From positions 10,183,001-10,247,000 of the forward strand of contig JAZBRI010000008.1 in the NCBI GenBank assembly GCA_036874045.1: a stretch of 64,000 nucleotides of DNA, read 5' to 3'. Origin of the DNA: Cymodocea nodosa (lineage: Eukaryota > Streptophyta > Magnoliopsida > Alismatales > Cymodoceaceae). Shown in pieces: positions 22,203 to 32,970 of this stretch. Below the pieces are notes generated by a model. The model saw nothing but the letters and a program-made list of their open reading frames with translations, was not told the DNA's origin and did not search any database. The stretch's first letter is position 1. Each line of letters begins with the position of its first letter. The position numbers were made by a program, and so were the translations under genes.

Positions 22203-24199
22203 AGCTGGCAAGTTTGCAAAACAAATCCTATTGGAAAACCTATTGTCTATTGGAGAATAATATGAATCGTAGTGAAGTTTGCAGTATGCATGATTTCAAA
22301 CAAATTTGAAAAGTAAAGCGATACTGAAATGAGCTATGAGATTTCAATAAGCATAACTTTGAGGTCGGTAGAGTGTTTATTTTTATGTTGTTTCTGTCAT
22401 TCTACTCTTTTGTATTCGGCCGAGAAGCATGGGTTGCCGGCACCCGTAGCCAATACTTCAACCCTCTTGACTCAAAGAAGCATGGTCGAGCTCTTTTTAA
22501 GTTCCGTTAAATTGGTATAAATAAAAATCAAAAGTGTAGGTGATCTGTGGTTGTATGAATTTTAATTCAATTAACTGCAAACGTATGGCATTGTTTATAG
22601 TAACATCAATGAGTGTAGGTTGGGTTCACAGGAAGTTGGGGATTAAAATCAAATTTTTAAAGTAATACTTTAATCAGTAATAAAAATCAGTGTTTAACAA
22701 TTTAAAATTAACTTATGTTAGTACACTTATAACAAGATTTCCAAAATCTCAATTTTGGATTAACTGTAGATACCATCTCCTTCAAAAATTTATAACTTTT
22801 AATTTATAGAGTCAAAAATCAAAATCAATTAGTCATTTAAAAGCTCAGGTTGAATACTAACACTTAAAATTAATAGCAACCCTATTCGTAATTGGAAATA
22901 ACAATAGAATATTTCCAAAGTAAAATGATGCAGAATTAATTCCAGTTTCAATTATCAATCACTTGCAACTTTAAAATTTATAGATCAGAATCTATTACTC
23001 CAAATTTTACAACTAGGTTACAATTGGAAAACTCTTGAAAAGTAAGAAAAATATTCCAAATAGAGATAGGTTGCAAAGATCAACTACAAAAAATTTCGGA
23101 AAATGACGATGCAAAATTTGAATGTTCATAAGATAATATTATTCTGCCTTCAAAAATTTATAACTTCCACTCCACAGCACCGAATTCTATGAAATTAGTA
23201 TCGGAAAGTTGGTGAAGTGTACTTTCAAGTAAAAATACAAAATGAAAATTTTAGAAACTTATTTAACTTCAGAAATTCAGCGAACACTCAGGTTGCAGAA
23301 AATTTCAAAAAGTCTGCATTGAGTTGTCATAAACACCTTAAGAAATGCTTTTAAAACCAAAGCAAATCATGAATGTTCTCTTCCTAGTTGAGTCTAGCCT
23401 GAATCTTCAACAAAAACACAATAATACTTCAAGAATAAAATCTTGGATCTAACCCTAAATATTGCAGAAAACTTTAAAACCTTCGGATTGTAGAATCCAA
23501 AAATTGCAGAAATTACTTTGGTGAAACTAACTTTGGAATTTTGTTATCTTGTGATTAAGATCTTTGAGTTACGACCGCTAGTGGTCAAATTATCAGAATA
23601 TCACAAGATTATAACTAATACAACAGAAAACTAAGACAAAAACAGATGCTCGTGCAAAGCTAAACACAGATGACTATAAAACCCACAACTGAACTAAAAA
23701 AAACTGCACATTCCTGTTAAAAACCACTCTTGAAAATATTACCAAATTGTGGCTAAATCTACATTCCTCTTAACCTTAACAAATCAGACGATAATCTACT
23801 GCTACTCCATGAGATGAACAAGCTAAAGTTCGGATAAAACTAGGAAAACCTATTAATCTAACAATGTGAAATTTCGGATTGCAAAACAGAGTAAGGTGAA
23901 CCCACTAATTTTAGTGATTATCAAAAATGATGTTTCAATGACTTTGATAGTGAATAACATTTGGGAAAATATTCATTGAATACTCAACCATTCTAAGTGA
24001 AGAGTAGTCACATACATATACAAGTAGAATCCTATGTATTATAAAATATTGTATATTTTTATATTAATTTTCATATATTACAGTACTTCACAAAAGTTAT
24101 TATCGTGCAATTTTTGCAGGTTATCAAGATAAATAATTTCAAAGAAGGAAAAGCAAAAAAAAAGTGTAAAAAGTGTAGCGCCCGAATACCTTGATTTTG
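22203..24199. other. PFK 3' flank and gene-free AT-rich DNA
   Basis: The first ~350 bases are the likely PFK 3' UTR and flank. From about 22620 to 24000 the sequence is AT-rich with loosely repeated phrases such as AAAATTTATAACTT...GAAATTAG, a texture also seen in the LTR-like block at 40.2-40.7 kb. It may be an old LTR. I see no ORF, terminal sequences or target duplication. Confidence 0.35.
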
Positions 24200-24906
24200 T
24201 CTGCTCGAAGCTCGCCAGGTACGTGATTCCCGTCGACCGTTCAAAGCTCGCCGACCGCTCGAACCTCGCCAACTACTCGAAAGCTCGCGAACCGCTTGAA
24301 GCTCGCGAACCACTTGAAGCTCGCTGATTGCTTTCAAGCTCGCGGACCGCTTGAAGCTCACCGACTACTCGAAAGCTCCTGGATTGCTCGAAGCTCGCGG
24401 ACCACTTGAAGCTCGCCGATTGCTCGAAAGCTCGCCGACCGCTCGAAGCTCGCCGACCGCTCGAAAGCTCGCCAACTACCCAAAGCTCACTGACCGCTTG
24501 AAGCTCGCCGACTGCTCGAAGCTCGCGGACCACTTGAAGCTCGCCGACTACTCGAAAGCTCGTGAACCGCTTGAAGCTCGCGGACTGCTCGAAAGCTCGT
24601 AGACTGCTCGAAGCTCGCGGACCACTCGAAGCTCGCCGATTGCTCAAAAGCTCGCCGACCGCTCGAAGCTCGCCGACCGCTCGAAAGCTCGCCGACCGCT
24701 CGAAGCTTGCGGACTGCTTGAAAGCTCGCTGACTACTCAAAGCTCACCAACCGCTTGAAGATCGCCGACCGCTTGAAGCTCGTCGACCGCTCGAAAGCTC
24801 GCCGACCGCTCGAAGCTCGCCGACCACTCGAAGCTTGTCGACCGCTCTAAGCTCGCCGACCACTCCAAGCTCGTCGATTGCTCGAAGCTCACCGACTGCT
24901 CGAAGG
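24200..24906. repeat. GC-rich 18/19-bp minisatellite
   Basis: A tandem array of about 38 units with consensus CGAAGCTCGCCGACCGCT. Units of 18 bases alternate with 19-base units that have one extra A (CGAAAGCTCG...), giving a 37-bp higher-order period. Variants such as GCGGACCACTTGAAGCTC are interspersed. The array is far richer in GC than its surroundings and starts and stops abruptly. Long open frames on the minus strand (SFERSASF, AVGELQ type repeats) are by-products of the repeat, since 37 is not a multiple of 3 and all frames lack stops. Each unit contains CpG sites and partial AGCT/TCGA palindromes. Confidence 0.9.
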
Positions 24907-25638
24907 TAATAATTTCATGAAACTTTTGCATAGTTTATTTCTTGCAGCTAGAAGAATACTAACAAATATTATTACCTATGCATGTCGGCGAGCCACTATT
25001 CCTGGTTTACTGCGTTCAAAATTTCTTTTTTGTCGTTACAATAACAAATAGGCAGGGACGTATGGTGGAAACTAATAGGAGTAGACGTAGAGCTTTCCGA
25101 GCAAACACTCTTATCTTATCTTTTTATTTCATCCATTCATCACCTCTAATAATTTCTGTTGTTTGCGGTGGAACTTATTTTGTATCAGTCGTCTGAACTT
25201 ATTTAGAAGGTAACATTTGTAAAATATGTATTTTGTTAATAAGAGTTAGAAGTTCATATCATGTTTATATGATTAATGGAGATTAATGAGAAGAGGAAAA
25301 TTGAAAAAACAAGAAGCAAGATCTTTTGCAAGAACTAAGGTTGTTGAAGATTTAGGATTTTGTTAATATGACTCAATATTTTCTGTTGTGATCAATATGA
25401 CTCAATTTGCATTAATGAGGTCCTACATTATTTGGATTTTGTTTTACAAGGAGGGACTATGTTGGCCTTGCATTAGCAACAACTTATTTAAGTTATTCAT
25501 TCTTATCCATTTTTAATGCATATTGTCATTGAATGAATAATAACTTATTTAATTTTTATGTTAATGATTGATGTTGTCATTATCATCCATATTTCAATGA
25601 TGTGTTTTTCATTTATATATATGTTTTGCAAATTAGAT
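24907..25638. other. Left flank of Harbinger element 1
   Basis: No gene. AT-rich sequence with a small palindrome near 25485 (AACTTATTTAAGTT). The terminal inverted repeat expected for the left end of PIF/Harbinger element 1 (GGGGGTGTTTGTGCAC) is not found here or further upstream. Confidence 0.4.
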
Positions 25639-26766
25639 ATGGCTACTACAGATAATACAATACCAAGTAGACAAAGATCTTATACTAGTTGGAATGCAAA
25701 AGCAGATGCGACATTTTTGGGTATATTAGAAGATGTTTTAAATGAAGGGAATGGAAAAACACATGATGGAAAAGTTAAAGTTGAAATATGGAACAAGGTA
25801 ATAGAGAAGTACAATAATGACACAAATGCAAGTATCACAAAGAAAAATGTTGACAGTCGAATTAAAACATGGCAACAAATGTATCATAACTACACAAAAA
25901 TTATGTCTCAAAGTGGTTGGGGATGGAATTACATACAAGGTCATACTGATATTTCAGATGAAGTTTGGAATGAATTTATTAAGGTAATATTTTTGAATGT
26001 GTTAATATAATTTGTACGTTCTGTATATACTAACATATTTTTAATCTTGCAGAAACACCTAGATTGTGCCCCCCTCAAAGGTAAATCATGTCCTATTTAT
26101 GATCAATTGCAATTGTTATTTGAAAGTAATATGGCTACAGGGAATGTCAATAGAGACCTTGAAACAATTACTCAGAATGAAGGAGACATACCTATGAATG
26201 AATCAAATGAAATGACACCTCCACCAAATCATTTTCAATACTTCACACCACCAAGTGATAGTCCAATGGATACAGATGGTACCCAACTTCAATCTCCAAT
26301 GTCTTCATCAAGAAGGTTCAATGAGGTGAAAAAGGGAAAACGTCCAAGACCACATGCAGAGTCAGCACAACTAATGGCATCTTCATTTAAAGAAGCTACA
26401 TCTACTATTATGTCATTATGTGAAAAAGAAGAGGATAAAGTTAAAGCTCAACAAAAATATTATGATAATGTAACAAACATACAGAAAGAACAACTTCAGA
26501 TCCAGAAAGAGGAACTTCAGATCCAGAAAGAGGAACTTTAGATCTAGAAACAACAAGTTAAAGTGCAAGAGCAAATGGTACATTTCAAAGTGAAACAAGG
26601 AAGTCTTACAACACAATCTATAGAAGCATTATTGCAAATTGAAAGTCTTACCAACAGTGAGAAATTCAAAGCAATGACTTTATTGGAAAGAAAAGAACTA
26701 GCAGAGCAATTTCTTAGCATCCCAACAGATATGAGGGTAGAATGGATTAAGTATCACAACTTATGA
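25639..26766 (+). pseudogene. Harbinger element 1 ORF1, Myb/SANT-like protein (two stops)
   Basis: PIF/Harbinger elements encode a second protein, a Myb/SANT-like DNA-binding factor that works with the transposase. Exon 1 is 25639-25983 (MATTDNTIPSRQ..., then the Trp-rich domain with SYTSWNAKADATFLGIL, RIKTWQQMYHNY and GWGWNYIQGH). A GT-AG intron follows (25984-26052). Exon 2 begins at 26053 (KHLDCAPLKGKSC) and includes Ser/Pro-rich linker sequence, a basic KKGKRPRPHAES and a Gln/Glu-rich coiled coil with repeated QIQKEEL. Two in-frame TAG codons (26539 and 26545) sit where the QIQK repeat predicts CAG, so C to T changes broke it. The frame then continues to 26766. The start was chosen as the ATG nearest the domain. 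Confidence 0.85.
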
Positions 26767-27014
26767 ATGTACTTTTCTATTGTTGAGTAATGTTGATGAA
26801 TGTGATGAACTTTATTATTGTGGTGAATAATGTGTAATGTTGAATTTTAGACAATGATGATGACTATTGATTTTCATATGTGAATGCTTTATTGCTTGAT
26901 ATTTTATATAAGTATTGTTATGTAAAATAAATGTTTTTATTATTGTTGAAGATTCTTATATATTTTTAGGAAAATGTGTACTAATCTCATTACTTCTTAT
27001 AGGTAATAATTATC

Positions 27015-28398
27015 ATGAATGGTATGGATGGTTTGGAATTGTTAAAGAATATGCTTGAGGAAGAAGAGGAAGAAGCGGAAAGACGACGAACGTTACTTCT
27101 TTCACTATGGAACTTCCTTGCAGGTGTTGCATGTATGTCAAGTACATTGACTAATATTACACATCACATTTATAGTAGAGAAGGGCATGACTACATTAGA
27201 AGGTTATTAGATCCATCATTACCACATCAAGCATATAATTGTCGAAAAATATATAGAATGAGTCAACATGTATTTCTTGACTTCTGTAATTTGTTACGAA
27301 GAGAAGGTGGCATGGGAAATACAAGCAATGTTAGTGTCGAAGAGAAGTTTGCAATCTTTCTTGTCACTGTTGGTCAAAACCAACGATATGAAGTAACAAG
27401 GGAGCGCTTCTCTCGGTCTGCATGGACTGTTAGTACGTACTTTAATGAAGTACTTAATGCAATTTTGAACTTGCATAAACAACTTCTTGCAATGCCTCCA
27501 ACATCAACTCCAAGTAGAATACTGAATGATTCAAATGTATATCCCTATTTTGAGGTAAATATATATTTTCATATGAAATTGATTTGTATATTATTTTTTT
27601 CTCATTTTCTTATTCATATGTTAACAGAATTGCATTGGTGCTATTGATGGAACACATATTAAGGCAACTATTTATGGACGACAAACAGCAAGATTTAGAA
27701 ATAGAAAAGGAGAGTTAAGTCAAAATGTTATGGTCGCATGTAATTTTGATATGGAATTTACATATATTCTTAGTGGTTGGGAAGGATCAGCTTCTAACGC
27801 AAGAATCCTTCAAGATGCCGTCACAAGACATCATCCATTCAAGGTTCCACCAGGTATAAAATGACATTATTGAATATATATATTTTTTTACACTAATTTT
27901 TAATTATTTACAGGAAAGTTTTACTTGGTTGATGCTGGTTATCCTAATCGACCTAAATTTATTTGTCTATATCGAGAAGTGAGATATTATCTATCTGAAT
28001 ATGAAAATAATAGAGTTCTAGAAAATGTAGTCGAAATCTTCAATTACAGACATTCACAATTAAGATTAGTGATTGAGCGATCATTTGGAGTTGTTAAACA
28101 TTGTTTTGCAATCTTACGAGGACATATGCCGTATCCTTATGATACACAAACGAAGATTGTGATGGCTTGCTTCCTATTACATAATTTTATACGTAAAGCT
28201 GACAGAGCAGATTTATTAGAAGATCTAGAAGATGAGTTAGCTAAATTTGATCTAGAAAATGAAGAAATTGGAATTACTGAAGATGAGCTTTCACAGATAG
28301 ATAGTACATTAGAAATGACACAAGAACAAAGAAAACAAATAGCAGATGAAATGCGTGACAACATGAAGACTACCATGTGGGATGGACGTGACTTTTAA
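27015..28398 (+). CDS. Harbinger element 1 transposase (DDE, open)
   Basis: This is a PIF/Harbinger-type transposase (HARBI1-like DDE endonuclease), which would cut the element's inverted repeats and insert at a 3-bp target. Exons are 27015-27554, 27628-27853 and 27914-28398, with GT-AG introns, giving 1251 nt and 416 aa without a stop. The N-terminal part has an acidic coiled stretch (LEEEEEEAERRR), then the helix-turn-helix-like region (FLVTVGQNQRYEVTRERFSRS). The catalytic residues are visible: D in CIGAIDGTH (start of exon 2), D in YLVDAGYPN and E in LVIERSFGVVKH. The frame is intact, but the partner ORF1 is broken and the left terminal repeat is missing, so the element as a whole is probably immobile. 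It could still act in trans if expressed. Confidence 0.9.
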
Positions 28399-28500
28399 AT
28401 TATTTCATATGTAACTTTGTCAAATTGTTATGTTACAATATTTGAATATTTGTATGTTGACAATTTATATTTATGTTGTGAATTTTATTTATAAATTGGA

Positions 28501-28610
28501 TGTTAGTTAACAATTTTGAAAAGTAATTGTTTGTGATATGTTATGTTCAAATAGGTAATACACAATACAACTTTTGTTCAATTTGTTCAAATTGATATTA
28601 TTAATAAATA
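28501..28610 (+). repeat. Direct repeat, left copy
   Basis: About 110 bases beginning GTTAGTTAACAATTT are repeated at 30342-30448 in the same orientation with roughly 90% identity. Flanking sequences differ on both sides. The pair brackets foreign sequence containing an LTR fragment and 68-bp repeats. Confidence 0.8.
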
Positions 28611-28839
28611 TAAATAAGAAGACTTAATATTTTTTCTTAAAATATAAGTTTTCTTTTTCTTTTATTTTTTTTCCGGTCAAACCGTTAGACCACCTTCGGT
28701 GCGTTTGGTAAATTTTTATTTTTATTTTTTTTAACTAATGTTATATCTTTTGACGATTATACCATTACTATTTGTACTTAAATAAATATGATGTATCAAA
28801 ACATCAAAATATTGTGTAAATAACTTTTTTGAGGTAGCC

Positions 28840-28992
28840 ATTTCTGAACTGTTGGTAAATTACAGGCTGTGAAATTCTTAAGTATCCGAATTTTTTGTTA
28901 TTTCGGATAGTTATGTTTAACATACTGAATAGTTAGCAATAACTCAATGAACTTAGTTCGTTGAGTTAACTGTAATTCAACGGAGAGTTTAT
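28840..28992 (+). mobile_element. LTR fragment, composite A family
   Basis: The plus strand matches the minus strand of the LTR at 839-1917 (region 1650-1770), sharing GTGAAATTCTTAAGTATCCG and ATAGTTATGTTTAACATAC. It also holds a near-perfect palindrome of the ACTCAACGA family at 28940-28968. It is a piece, not a complete LTR. Confidence 0.65.
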
Positions 28993-29042
28993 TGAATATA
29001 TATATTTGATTGTTAAACGCGAAGCCCAACTTCAGTCTGACC

Positions 29043-29330
29043 GAAGTTTTTGATTTTTTTAACATTTTATTATTATTTTTCTTCGGTCTCATTGAAGCCT
29101 AACTTCGGTCCGACCGAAGTTTTTGATTTTTTTAAATATATTATTATTATTTTTCTTCGGTCTAACCCAACTTCGGTCAGACCGAAGTTTTTGATTTTTT
29201 TAAATATATTATTATTATTTTTCTTCGATCTAACCTAACTTCGGTTTGACAGAAGTTTTTGATTTTTTTAAACATTTTATTATTATTTTTCCTTTGGGTT
29301 GATCAAAGCTTAAATTCAGTTGGACTGACA
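29043..29330 (+). repeat. 68-73 bp tandem repeat with perfect palindrome
   Basis: Four units start at 29043, 29116, 29184 and 29252 (73, 68 and 68 bp apart). Each begins GAAGTTTTTGATTTTTTTAA, runs through an ATT-rich stretch and ends with a CTTCGGT hairpin. The clearest hairpin is CTTCGGTCAGACCGAAG (29171-29187), which extends to 10-bp perfect arms. The last unit decays. Similar CTTCGGTC/GACCGAAG palindromes occur in the INT-ORF3 spacers of the gypsy copies. Confidence 0.8.
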
Positions 29331-29567
29331 TTTTTTATTTTTTACATTTTCTATTTTAAATTAAAATAAAAAATTACAACGTTATTCAATAATCAATTCA
29401 TCATTCAAACACATTAATAAATTTATAAATATATGAACATCAAACATAAGTCTTCATTCATGAATCATTCAAACAAAAGTAATAAAGTTGAAATAATTAA
29501 AGTTAAAACATTAAAGTCTTCTAATAGTAGAAATGTCTTGAAAATATTAAAGTCTTCTAATTTTTAG

Positions 29568-29800
29568 ATGTTCATGCATGTAACTAAAAGTCTTCATATC
29601 GTCCTCATTCTCTTCCAATTCATGAAGGCCATTTCTAGCTATTGGACCTTCACTGAATCTGGTTCTACCTTTAGAAAGCTTTCTCGAGTGACTTGTTTCT
29701 CAAACTTCAACATGGCATAAAATTCCCTCAACAATTTCCTCAACTTCAAGTTCCATCAAATCACTAGTTTCTAAAAATTTCTCTTTGTACTGAACAAATG
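29568..29800 (-). pseudogene. Unidentified coding-like remnant
   Basis: On the minus strand one frame reads for about 75 codons with a single TGA. It includes FLETSDLMELEVEEIVEGIL, then RKLSKGRTRFSEGPIARNG and LHELEENEDDMKTF. Its amino-acid composition looks protein-like, with mixed charges, but I do not recognise a family. It may be an exon fragment carried by a transposon. No start or splice sites can be assigned. Confidence 0.3.
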
Positions 29801-30341
29801 CAAAAATAGGATAGTGTAAGTTTAGATATAATTGCATGAAACAAACACAAAATGACTTCAAATAAAAACTATTCAAATAAACTAGTGACTAAAAACATTC
29901 AAATAAAAATAAGCATGATTCATATGACTCCCATCAATAAAAATATAGTTTCCATATTCATTTAATAAAAATAAGGAAACAACATAACTCAAAATTTTAC
30001 AAGTTGTAGAGATTTCTTATCCAATCCATAGAGTTTTTTTTCTACTACTACTACCACTACTATTTCTTCTTAATGTCTAAAATATTTCTCCTCTCAGGCA
30101 AAGGAAAAAAAGCTAAAAAAAAAAAAGCTCAAGGCTGCACAGAAGACAAAAGAAATCACTAAAATTAACACCAATCATATACGATGGTCATAGATCATAT
30201 TAGGAGAAAGTCCTCTAACTAGGAAAAATATTTTTTATTTTCCGTTAGATTTCAACTAGGCTCGAATTGGCCCACGGGCCAGCCTAGGCCCAGCCCGAAT
30301 CAACCCACGGACCAGCCTAGCCTGGCCGAATAATATATTTA

Positions 30342-30448
30342 CGTTAGTTAACAATTTCGAAAGGTAATTGGTTGTGATATGCTATGTTCAAATAGGTAAT
30401 ACACAATACAACTTTTGTTCAATTTGTTTATGATATTATTAATAAATA
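30342..30448 (+). repeat. Direct repeat, right copy
   Basis: Partner of the repeat at 28501-28610. The sequence following it leads to the right terminal repeat of Harbinger element 1 at 30719-30735, which suggests this copy sits in the element's original 3' flank. Confidence 0.75.
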
Positions 30449-30718
30449 AATATTTTTATTTTTGATATTTTTAAAAAAAATGTAAGTATTATGATGTGAA
30501 GAAATAGAGTAAATTAAAATTAATTATTAGAATTCTTTGATTAAAAAAATATATTTCAATTCTAAACATTCCATCTAGCACAAACCCCACTATGTGAGAA
30601 TCTTAACTTTCCTAAGTTTCTGAGACGTGCACAAACAGCCATTCATTTCTCAAGAATCTGGACTTTCTAATTCATAGGAATCTGAACTTTCCATTTCCTT
30701 CATTTTTGAACTTTCCGA

Positions 30719-30735
30719 CGTGCACAAACACCCCC
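30719..30735 (+). repeat. Right terminal inverted repeat of Harbinger element 1
   Basis: CGTGCACAAACACCCCC followed by TAT. It is nearly identical to the right end of element 2. A second GTGCACAAACA copy 86 bases upstream (about 30630) looks like a subterminal repeat. Confidence 0.6.
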
Positions 30736-30906
30736 TATGAGTGCGAGCGACAGTGCTTTCAGGTAGTGGGCATCTCAACGAGCTCAATGGTCTCCAACGG
30801 GCGTAGGAGGCACAACGACATGTGTGTTCCTTGGTAGCAGATTTGGTAGGTAGGGTCTGTGAAGAAAAAAAAAAAAAAACACAAAGAACACCAGAGGGTC
30901 GATTAA

Positions 30907-30923
30907 GGGGGTGTTTGTGCACC
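30907..30923 (+). repeat. Left terminal inverted repeat, element 2
   Basis: GGGGGTGTTTGTGCACC directly after the target duplication TAA. Confidence 0.85.
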
Positions 30924-31079
30924 TAAAAAACAACGTAAAACGTCATAAAGGAAAATGGCAGAAAATTTTGTCATTTTCTAGGTGTTTGTGCATGCAGAAC
31001 ATTTTCCAATATTTTTCCCCTCACTTGGCAAATAGTTGTAACTTTTTTCCATCGTTTTCTCAAGACACCTAAGGGTGAA

Positions 31080-31575
31080 AACGACGGAAAACACATCGTC
31101 GTCGCCCTCCTCGCGAATAGGTTGCCCTCTTTGCGCATCTTCTTGCGCTGTCGTCTCCTTGCCGTTGTCCTCATCGTCCATCGTCGTCCTCATCGTCTCC
31201 TCATCGTCGTCTCCTTGCCGTCATCCTTGCGCCATCATCTTTGTACTTATTTCTTGTGCATCTTCTTCCACCGTCGTCTCCTCACCGTCGTCCTTCTCGT
31301 TGCATCTTCTTGTGTCGTCGTCCTTCTTGCGCATCTTCTTTCGCCGTCATCTTTGTACTTATTTCTTGCGCATCTTCTTACACATCTTACGCTGTTGTCT
31401 CAGATCAGTCATCCTTCTTGCGCAGTGGTCTCCTTGTCGCATCCTTGTGCATCTTCTTGCACCGTCGTCTCAGATCGGTCGTCCTTCTTGCACAGTCTAC
31501 TCGTCACATCCTTGTGCATCTTCTTGCGCCGTCGTCACACATCCTCGCCATCATCTCCTTGCACAGGTAATCGGT
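31080..31575 (+). repeat. Pyrimidine-rich degenerate tandem repeat
   Basis: Repeated phrases TCTTGCGCATCTTCTTGC, GCCGTCGTCTCCTTGC and CGTCGTCCTTC recur with irregular spacing. The sequence is GC- and TC-rich on the plus strand inside an AT-rich transposon 5' region. Overlapping long open frames in several phases come from the repeat and are not called as genes. Confidence 0.7.
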
Positions 31576-32970
31576 AGATCAACTTATTTCATACACATCA
31601 TTTCCTTTCTCCTTCGATAGATCAACTTATTTCATACATGCGTGGATACTGAACAAGGGTAAACTCACTTGGGATATACATGATCAATAATATCTACCGT
31701 TTTGGAATACATCTATATGCATAAAGAAATTTCATGCTTCTATCATAATTGGCATGCGATGTTTTTAGCATTCATTCAAATGAACTTGCCCGTTGTTTGA
31801 GTTGATTGTTTAGTCCATGAAGGAAATAAACCCACCTTCAGGATAATATTAAACTTGCTCTTTTGTGATGCCATGGATGAAGGTTGTCACTTTAGGTGGG
31901 TGCTTATGTGAGGCAACTTGTGTTTGTGGACCATTGTTCGCTGCTACAATGGAATGGATCAGACGATAAAGTTGGGTGGAATCATCTCGGAATAACAGTA
32001 GTACTTGTAACATAGTTGAACCGAAATAAACCTATTGAGAAAATAAAGTTGATTTAACTTAGAATGTCACAGTTTTCTAACACAATTTTTTGTAGGTGGA
32101 CAAAAGCTGAGTATGCTCGTGAATAATAGTTGGATCATCCACAAGAACTTGTACATTTAGATTTGAACTAAATACATCTCAAAGAATAAAGATTATGAAC
32201 ATGTGCATTTGATTCTCTTTAGTCATTGCAATGTTGAATTTGTCGTAGGTGTGAACAATTGAGGCACATGCTATAGACATTATTTATCTTATTGTAGTTG
32301 TACTCTTAACTGTTTGACAAATCCAGGACACACATTTCATGGACATTATAATATCCAGCAAAGTATGGATATCATGTTTATGCCAAAAAACAATACGTGC
32401 ATGAGCAATTGATGGTGCTGTTTTTTTGTAAATTTGAAATATTCCAGTTCTCCTAATTTCTGAAAGCTGCCTTACACAGTTAATAGGTAAAATTCCAATG
32501 GATTCTTTTACTTATATATCTTTCAACATTTGCAATTTCTCACAGATCATTTTGTCTACGTCCTTATACACCACTTAAAAGTGATTTTTCAGTATCAGAC
32601 ATGCAAGTAATTCAATATTTTTACATGTTAATGTAATTATATTTAGTTTTTTATGATGGTAATGTTGACAACTAATTATCTTATTGACTATGGTGTTGTT
32701 TTTGATCATTCCAGGAATAGAGTAGAATATTTCTTTTTTACGAAGGAATTACAGTATTGCATTGTGGTATCTATGCATGGATGGGGAGTCTTGTTAATAT
32801 TGGAGTTGCCAAATATTTGCTTTTGCATGTTAATATTACAACCCTAGAATCATTTGTTATTTGTTCTTTTCTGTTAATCTATTTCACTTGAATGCTTGAC
32901 ATTATGTTTCTCTATCAATCTTAATTACTTGTGAGGTATTTTAATTATGCAAATAATACATTTGTAGACA
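31576..32970 (+). other. 5' region of Harbinger element 2
   Basis: About 1.4 kb without a convincing ORF between the pyrimidine-rich repeat and ORF1. It probably holds the element's promoter and leader. A likely leader splice acceptor (TTTGTAG) lies just before the ORF1 ATG. Confidence 0.4.

Larger units (their letters stand above)
25500..30735 (+). mobile_element. PIF/Harbinger element 1 (left end lost)
   Basis: The element holds ORF1 and transposase in the usual order. Its right end is inferred from the terminal repeat CGTGCACAAACACCCCC at 30719-30735, followed by TAT, which matches the right end of element 2. The start given is approximate because the left repeat is not found. A ~1.7-kb insertion (about 28611-30341) is flanked by a 110-bp direct repeat within the 3' part. 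Confidence 0.5.

Noticed and set aside
24200-24906. Possible CRISPR array
   Set aside because: The units are directly adjacent without unique spacers, and the genome is a plant.
24071-24931. Long ORFs on both strands with SFERSASF or AVGEL repeats
   Set aside because: They are by-products of a stop-free minisatellite whose period is not a multiple of three.
31075-31620. Three overlapping plus-strand ORFs rich in Ser, Cys and Leu
   Set aside because: Repeat-derived open frames with no codon signal and no start context.
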